8,494 bases of DNA from Streptosporangiaceae bacterium (GTDB taxonomy: Bacteria > Actinomycetota > Actinomycetes > Streptosporangiales > Streptosporangiaceae), in contig JASHQP010000396.1 of NCBI GenBank assembly GCA_030039095.1, positions 1-8,494 on the forward strand, read 5' to 3'. The notes below the pieces were generated by a model. That model searched no databases. It was not told the DNA's origin and worked only from the letters and a program-made list of their open reading frames with translations. Positions 5,725 through 8,494 of this stretch are shown piece after piece (positions within the stretch are counted from its first letter, which is position 1; every line of letters starts with the position of its first letter). Both the position numbers and the translations under genes were made by a program.

Positions 5725-6552
5725 ATGACCGATGATCTGAGCTGGGTGCCGCCGGGTGTCGACACGGCGCGGGCCAACGTGGCACGGGTGTACGACTACT
5801 GGCTGGGCGGCAGCCACAACTTCCTCGCCGACCAGGACCTGGCCCGCGCGATCCTCGCGGTCGTCCCGACCGTCCGCGAGGCCGCCCGCGACAACCGGGC
5901 GTTCCTCGGCCGGGCGGTCCGGTTCCTCGCCGCCAGCGGGATCCGCCAGTTCCTCGACATCGGCTCGGGCATACCGACCGAAGGCAACGTGCACGAGATC
6001 GCCCGGCAGGCCACCACCGGCGCCCGGGTGGTCTACGCGGACAACGACCAGGTCGCCGTCGCCCACAGCAGGGCCATTCTCGAGGGCAGCGCCGATGCCG
6101 CGATCATCGAAGCCGACGCGCGGGAACCAGGGGACATTCTCTCCAGCGGCACGGTCCGCGAGCTGATCGACTTCACCCAGCCGGTCGGGCTGCTGCTCAA
6201 TATGGTGCTGCACTTCATCGACGATCCCGAGGACCCATGGCGCATCGTGGCCACCCTGCGCGACGCGCTGGCGCCCGGCAGCTACCTGGTGCTCGGTCAC
6301 CTCACCGATGAGAACAAGCCCACGGTCGCGCACGCCGCCGAGAAGGTATACAACCGCAGCGTCGCGACAAACATCCACGTGCGCCCTCGAGCGGACATCC
6401 TGGCGTTCTTCGACGGGTTCGACCTCGTGGACCCCGGGCTGGTCTACATTCCGCACTGGCGGCCCGACTCGCCTGCCGACGTGCCCGCCGATGGCAGCAG
6501 ATCCTGGGCACTCGTCGGCGTGGGCCGCAAGCCGGCGACGGCGGTGCAGTAG
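5725..6552 (+). CDS. SAM-dependent methyltransferase, DUF574 / Methyltransf_19 family
   Basis: This is a cytoplasmic class I methyltransferase of a family found mainly in actinobacteria, whose substrates are largely unknown. The 275 residues are the normal length. The family hallmark ARVYDYWLGGSHNFLADQ (20-37) precedes the Rossmann core: FLDIGSGIPT (76-85, the glycine-rich SAM loop), VYADND (103-108, the acidic end of strand 2 for the ribose hydroxyls), DAREPGDIL (131-139) and LLLNMVLHFIDD (156-167). The C-terminal part ends with FFDGFDLVDPGLVYIPHWRP (228-247), also typical. No signal peptide or membrane segment is seen. ATG at 5725 is chosen because the hallmark begins 20 residues later; its Shine-Dalgarno sequence is weak (GAAG about 7 nt upstream). 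The divergent arrangement with the phosphatase suggests shared control. Relatives are often seen near regulatory genes, but no direct function follows from that. Confidence 0.9.
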   Translation: MTDDLSWVPPGVDTARANVARVYDYWLGGSHNFLADQDLARAILAVVPTVREAARDNRAFLGRAVRFLAASGIRQFLDIGSGIPTEGNVHEIARQATTGARVVYADNDQVAVAHSRAILEGSADAAIIEADAREPGDILSSGTVRELIDFTQPVGLLLNMVLHFIDDPEDPWRIVATLRDALAPGSYLVLGHLTDENKPTVAHAAEKVYNRSVATNIHVRPRADILAFFDGFDLVDPGLVYIPHWRPDSPADVPADGSRSWALVGVGRKPATAVQ

Positions 6553-6566
6553 CCGACACCGAAGAT

Positions 6567-6583
6567 CAGCGGGCCGGCCGCTG
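6567..6583 (+). terminator. Small stem-loop after the methyltransferase
   Basis: CAGCGG (6567-6572) pairs with CCGCTG (6578-6583) around a 5-nt loop, 14 nt past the methyltransferase stop. It is a short GC-rich stem without a U-run. It may assist termination or protect the 3' end together with the larger stem-loop at 6622-6661. Short GC stems arise easily by chance in such DNA. Confidence 0.25.
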
Positions 6584-6621
6584 CTGGCCTCCTCGCTGCG
6601 GGCCGGGTTTCGTGCGGGTGG

Positions 6622-6661
6622 TCGCCCGCCCCCGGAGGTGGGGGGTTCCGGGGGCGGGCGA
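6622..6661. terminator. Perfect 15-bp stem-loop between convergent genes
   Basis: TCGCCCGCCCCCGGA (6622-6636) and TCCGGGGGCGGGCGA (6647-6661) are exact inverted repeats around a 10-nt G-rich loop. The stem lies 17 nt past the stop codon of the substrate-binding protein gene on the minus strand and 69 nt past the methyltransferase stop. Length, GC content and position make it a strong candidate for a bidirectional terminator. No U-run follows it in either direction, as is usual for actinobacteria. Confidence 0.7.
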
Positions 6662-6678
6662 GCTCGGCGGCGGGCCGG

Positions 6679-8379
6679 TCAGCTCCGCGGGCTCAGGTGC
6701 AGCAGCACCACCTCGTCGGTGCCGGAGCCGGGGCCGTTGTTGGTGCCCGACGGCTGCCCGCTGTCGTAGGGATTCGACTGAGTGGGCCAGCCGACGAAGT
6801 TCTGCGAGTTGTACTCGAACCAGTCCGCCGCCGTCGTCGTCGGGATGATCGGCAGGTTCGCGGCGACGTACTTCTCCAGCGGAACCAGGGCGGTGGTCTG
6901 CTCCGCCACGGAGTTGGCCGAGCTGAGCGTGGCCAGGTCGGATTCGACCGCGGGATCGTTGAGCCGCTCGTAGTCGCCGGTCGCGGTGCTTCCGGTGGCG
7001 AGCGAGCTGTCCAGCCATCCGTCGTACATGTTGTACGGCGTGATGCCGCCGTTCGCCCAGTGCAGGGTGAGCTGGAAGTCGCCGTCGGCGACGTTGGTCA
7101 GCCACGCGGTGACCGCCTGGCCCTGGAACGTCGCGTCGATGCCGGCTGCCCGCAATTCCTGAGCAATTATCGCGTCGTCCTGGGCGTAGTCGGTGTACGC
7201 CGACGGGTCGACGAGCGTCAGCGCGACGGTCTTGCCGCCCTTCTGGAAGAACCCGTTGCTGCCCTTGGTGAACCCGGCTGCTTCCAGCACCTTCTCGGCG
7301 GCCGCGGCGTTCGCGGTGGCCGAGTTCGTCATCGACGCGACCGGCCCGCCCCACGCCTTGAACGTCGGCAGGGTCAGCCCGGTCGAGTTCAGCGCCGGGC
7401 TTTCCAGGCCGCCCTCACCCTCGGACGCGATCACCGAGCGGTTCAGCGCGAGGCTGATCGCCTGCCGCACCGCGAGCTGGTTGGTCGGCCACTTGTTCAG
7501 GTTCGGCATGAGCGAGTTCGTGCCGCCCGCGGCCTCCCAGTAGTGGTGGTAGGCGGGCGACTTGTCGACGAAGTCCTTCTGCAGGCCGGGGATGTAGTTC
7601 CCGGTCCAGGTGATCTGGCCGGAGAAGAGCGCGTTCGTCGCGCCGGTGTTCGACGTGTACACGGGGAAGTAGACCGACGTGACCCTGACCTTCGACGGCT
7701 GCCAGTAGTACGGGTTCTTCTTCAGCGTGAACCCTTGCGGGGTGAAGTTGCTGAGCATGTACGGTCCGGTCCCGACCGGGCTGGCGTCCGTGTACGTCGC
7801 CGGGTTGCCGGCCTTGCTCCAGATCGCCTGCGGCAGGATCGCGGTGCCGGCGATCTCCTCCAGGTTCGTGTACTGGGATGTGGGGAACGTGAGCGTGACC
7901 GTGTTGCCCGACGTGGAGACGCCGGAGAGCTTCAGGCCGCCGAGGTTGATCGCGGCGTTCTTCTTGATCAGGTTGAACGTGAACGCGACGTCGGCCGGCG
8001 TCAGCGGCTTGCCGTCGTTCCACTTCACGCCGGACCGGATCGTGAACGTGATCTGCTTGCCGCCGTCGCCCCAGCTGTACGACGTGGCCAGCCAGGGATA
8101 GGAGATCGTCGGGCTGGCCAGGTCGAACTGGATCAGCGGCTCGTAGATCAGCCCGGTCGCGCCCATGCCGTAGGCGGCCTGGGTGGGGTCGTACGGATTG
8201 AATGCCTGGGTGATCGTGCTCTCCGGTGAGCTCTCCATCGTCAAGGTCGCAGACGCCCCCGACGAGGACGTGCCGCCGGCCGCCGGGCCCGAGCTCGACG
8301 AGCACGCGGCCACTGTCCCGCAGATGAGGGCGGCGGCCGCGATGGCCACCAGGCTTGTGCGCCTCAGCCGTGTTCCCAT
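6679..8379 (-). CDS. ABC transporter substrate-binding lipoprotein, family 5 (SBP_bac_5)
   Basis: This is an extracellular, membrane-anchored solute-binding protein that would deliver its ligand to an ABC importer. Residues 1-25 form a lipoprotein signal: basic MGTRLRR, a hydrophobic stretch, then lipobox VAAC with Cys26 as the lipidated residue. A Ser/Gly/Ala-rich linker (27-44) follows. Family-5 features are FNPY (60-63), GLIYEPLIQFDL (76-87), FTIRSGVKWNDGKPLTPADV (112-131), PVGTGPYML (201-209) and VRQAISLALNR (304-314). The C-terminal segment (NFVGWPT, 527-533, then NPY and a final LLHLSP) resembles members that bind cello- or other oligosaccharides more than classical peptide binders; the ligand is therefore inferred. 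Length (566) is usual. ATG at 8379 is fixed by AAAAGGAGG (8385-8393) five bases upstream. No permease or ATPase gene is in the window. The gene is convergent with the methyltransferase. Confidence 0.93.
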   Translation of the reverse strand: MGTRLRRTSLVAIAAAALICGTVAACSSSSGPAAGGTSSSGASATLTMESSPESTITQAFNPYDPTQAAYGMGATGLIYEPLIQFDLASPTISYPWLATSYSWGDGGKQITFTIRSGVKWNDGKPLTPADVAFTFNLIKKNAAINLGGLKLSGVSTSGNTVTLTFPTSQYTNLEEIAGTAILPQAIWSKAGNPATYTDASPVGTGPYMLSNFTPQGFTLKKNPYYWQPSKVRVTSVYFPVYTSNTGATNALFSGQITWTGNYIPGLQKDFVDKSPAYHHYWEAAGGTNSLMPNLNKWPTNQLAVRQAISLALNRSVIASEGEGGLESPALNSTGLTLPTFKAWGGPVASMTNSATANAAAAEKVLEAAGFTKGSNGFFQKGGKTVALTLVDPSAYTDYAQDDAIIAQELRAAGIDATFQGQAVTAWLTNVADGDFQLTLHWANGGITPYNMYDGWLDSSLATGSTATGDYERLNDPAVESDLATLSSANSVAEQTTALVPLEKYVAANLPIIPTTTAADWFEYNSQNFVGWPTQSNPYDSGQPSGTNNGPGSGTDEVVLLHLSPRS

Positions 8380-8494
8380 TGCTTCCTCCTTTTCCTATCC
8401 CCCACCTTTTTCTCCTCCGGCCAGCAGCCCGGGGGCTGCGACATCGAGACGCCAGCACGCCGCCGCGCGCGTCGCGGAAACGGGCAGCAGCGCC
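8380..8494 (-). other. Leader / upstream region of the substrate-binding protein gene
   Basis: This is the 5' side of the substrate-binding protein gene up to the window edge. It holds the near-perfect Shine-Dalgarno sequence (8385-8393) and a short dyad, GCAGCCC (8424-8430) with GGGCTGC (8433-8439), 45-60 nt before the start. No -10/-35 pair is convincing. One minus-strand frame stays open from the edge to a TAG at 8395-8397 (32 codons) and could be the tail of an upstream gene in the same operon. Its codon use decays towards the stop and its residues match nothing I recognise, so I do not call it. Confidence 0.35.

Noticed and set aside
6697..8229. 510-codon plus-strand frame opposite the substrate-binding protein.
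   Set aside because: Arg/Val/Gly-rich shadow. The opposite strand has a signal peptide, lipobox, ideal ribosome-binding site and family signature.
7415..8458. 347-codon minus-strand frame overlapping the substrate-binding protein in another frame and starting upstream of it.
   Set aside because: Arg/His/Gly-rich out-of-frame reading of the same gene; no ribosome-binding site or motif.
8395..8494. Open minus-strand frame entering from the right edge and stopping 15 bases before the substrate-binding protein ATG.
   Set aside because: Only 32 codons are visible, third-position GC falls off near the stop, and no family is recognisable. Sequence beyond the window would decide.

Overview
The base composition is strongly GC-rich and coding third positions are almost all G or C. 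Starts include GTG and TTG. The gene content includes a PAS-GAF-SpoIIE phosphatase, an actinobacterial-type SAM methyltransferase of the DUF574/Methyltransf_19 family, and a family-5 solute-binding lipoprotein. Together these point to a chromosomal segment of a high-GC actinobacterium, of the Streptomyces/Frankia/Actinomadura breadth. The genus cannot be fixed from this window. I see no rRNA, tRNA, CRISPR, transposase, integrase or phage gene.

Five complete protein genes fill the window, and they alternate strictly in orientation (-,+,-,+,-). From left to right: (1) a 796-aa transketolase-like enzyme on the minus strand, with a stem-loop behind it at the left window edge; (2) divergent from it across 141 bp, a 389-aa class I/II PLP aminotransferase on the plus strand; (3) convergent with that, a 566-aa PAS-GAF-PP2C/SpoIIE-type phosphatase on the minus strand; (4) divergent from it across 150 bp of relatively AT-rich DNA, a 275-aa SAM-dependent methyltransferase on the plus strand; (5) convergent with that, a 566-aa ABC-transporter substrate-binding lipoprotein on the minus strand, whose 5' leader reaches the right window edge.

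No two genes in the window share a strand with a neighbour, so there is no operon here. The two convergent gaps hold strong stem-loops that could stop transcription from both sides. One of them also holds an exact 23-bp tandem duplication. The two divergent gaps hold dyad-symmetric sites that look like operators. In the transketolase/aminotransferase gap, a 13-bp dyad sits in the spacer of a candidate promoter that would give a leaderless aminotransferase mRNA. In the phosphatase/methyltransferase gap, a 16-bp near-palindrome lies between the arms of a 10-bp inverted repeat.

Functionally, the first pair are central carbon and amino-group transfer enzymes. The second pair looks like a signalling phosphatase with a methyltransferase of unknown substrate. 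The last gene is a nutrient-capture protein with no permease or ATPase beside it in the window. The points most worth following are: unusual cofactor-site residues in the transketolase; a TTA leucine codon and a hairpin-embedded TTG start in the phosphatase; and the operator-like sites in both divergent promoter regions. Nothing in the window is by itself proof of a new system. The phosphatase-methyltransferase pair is the best candidate for an undescribed functional link.
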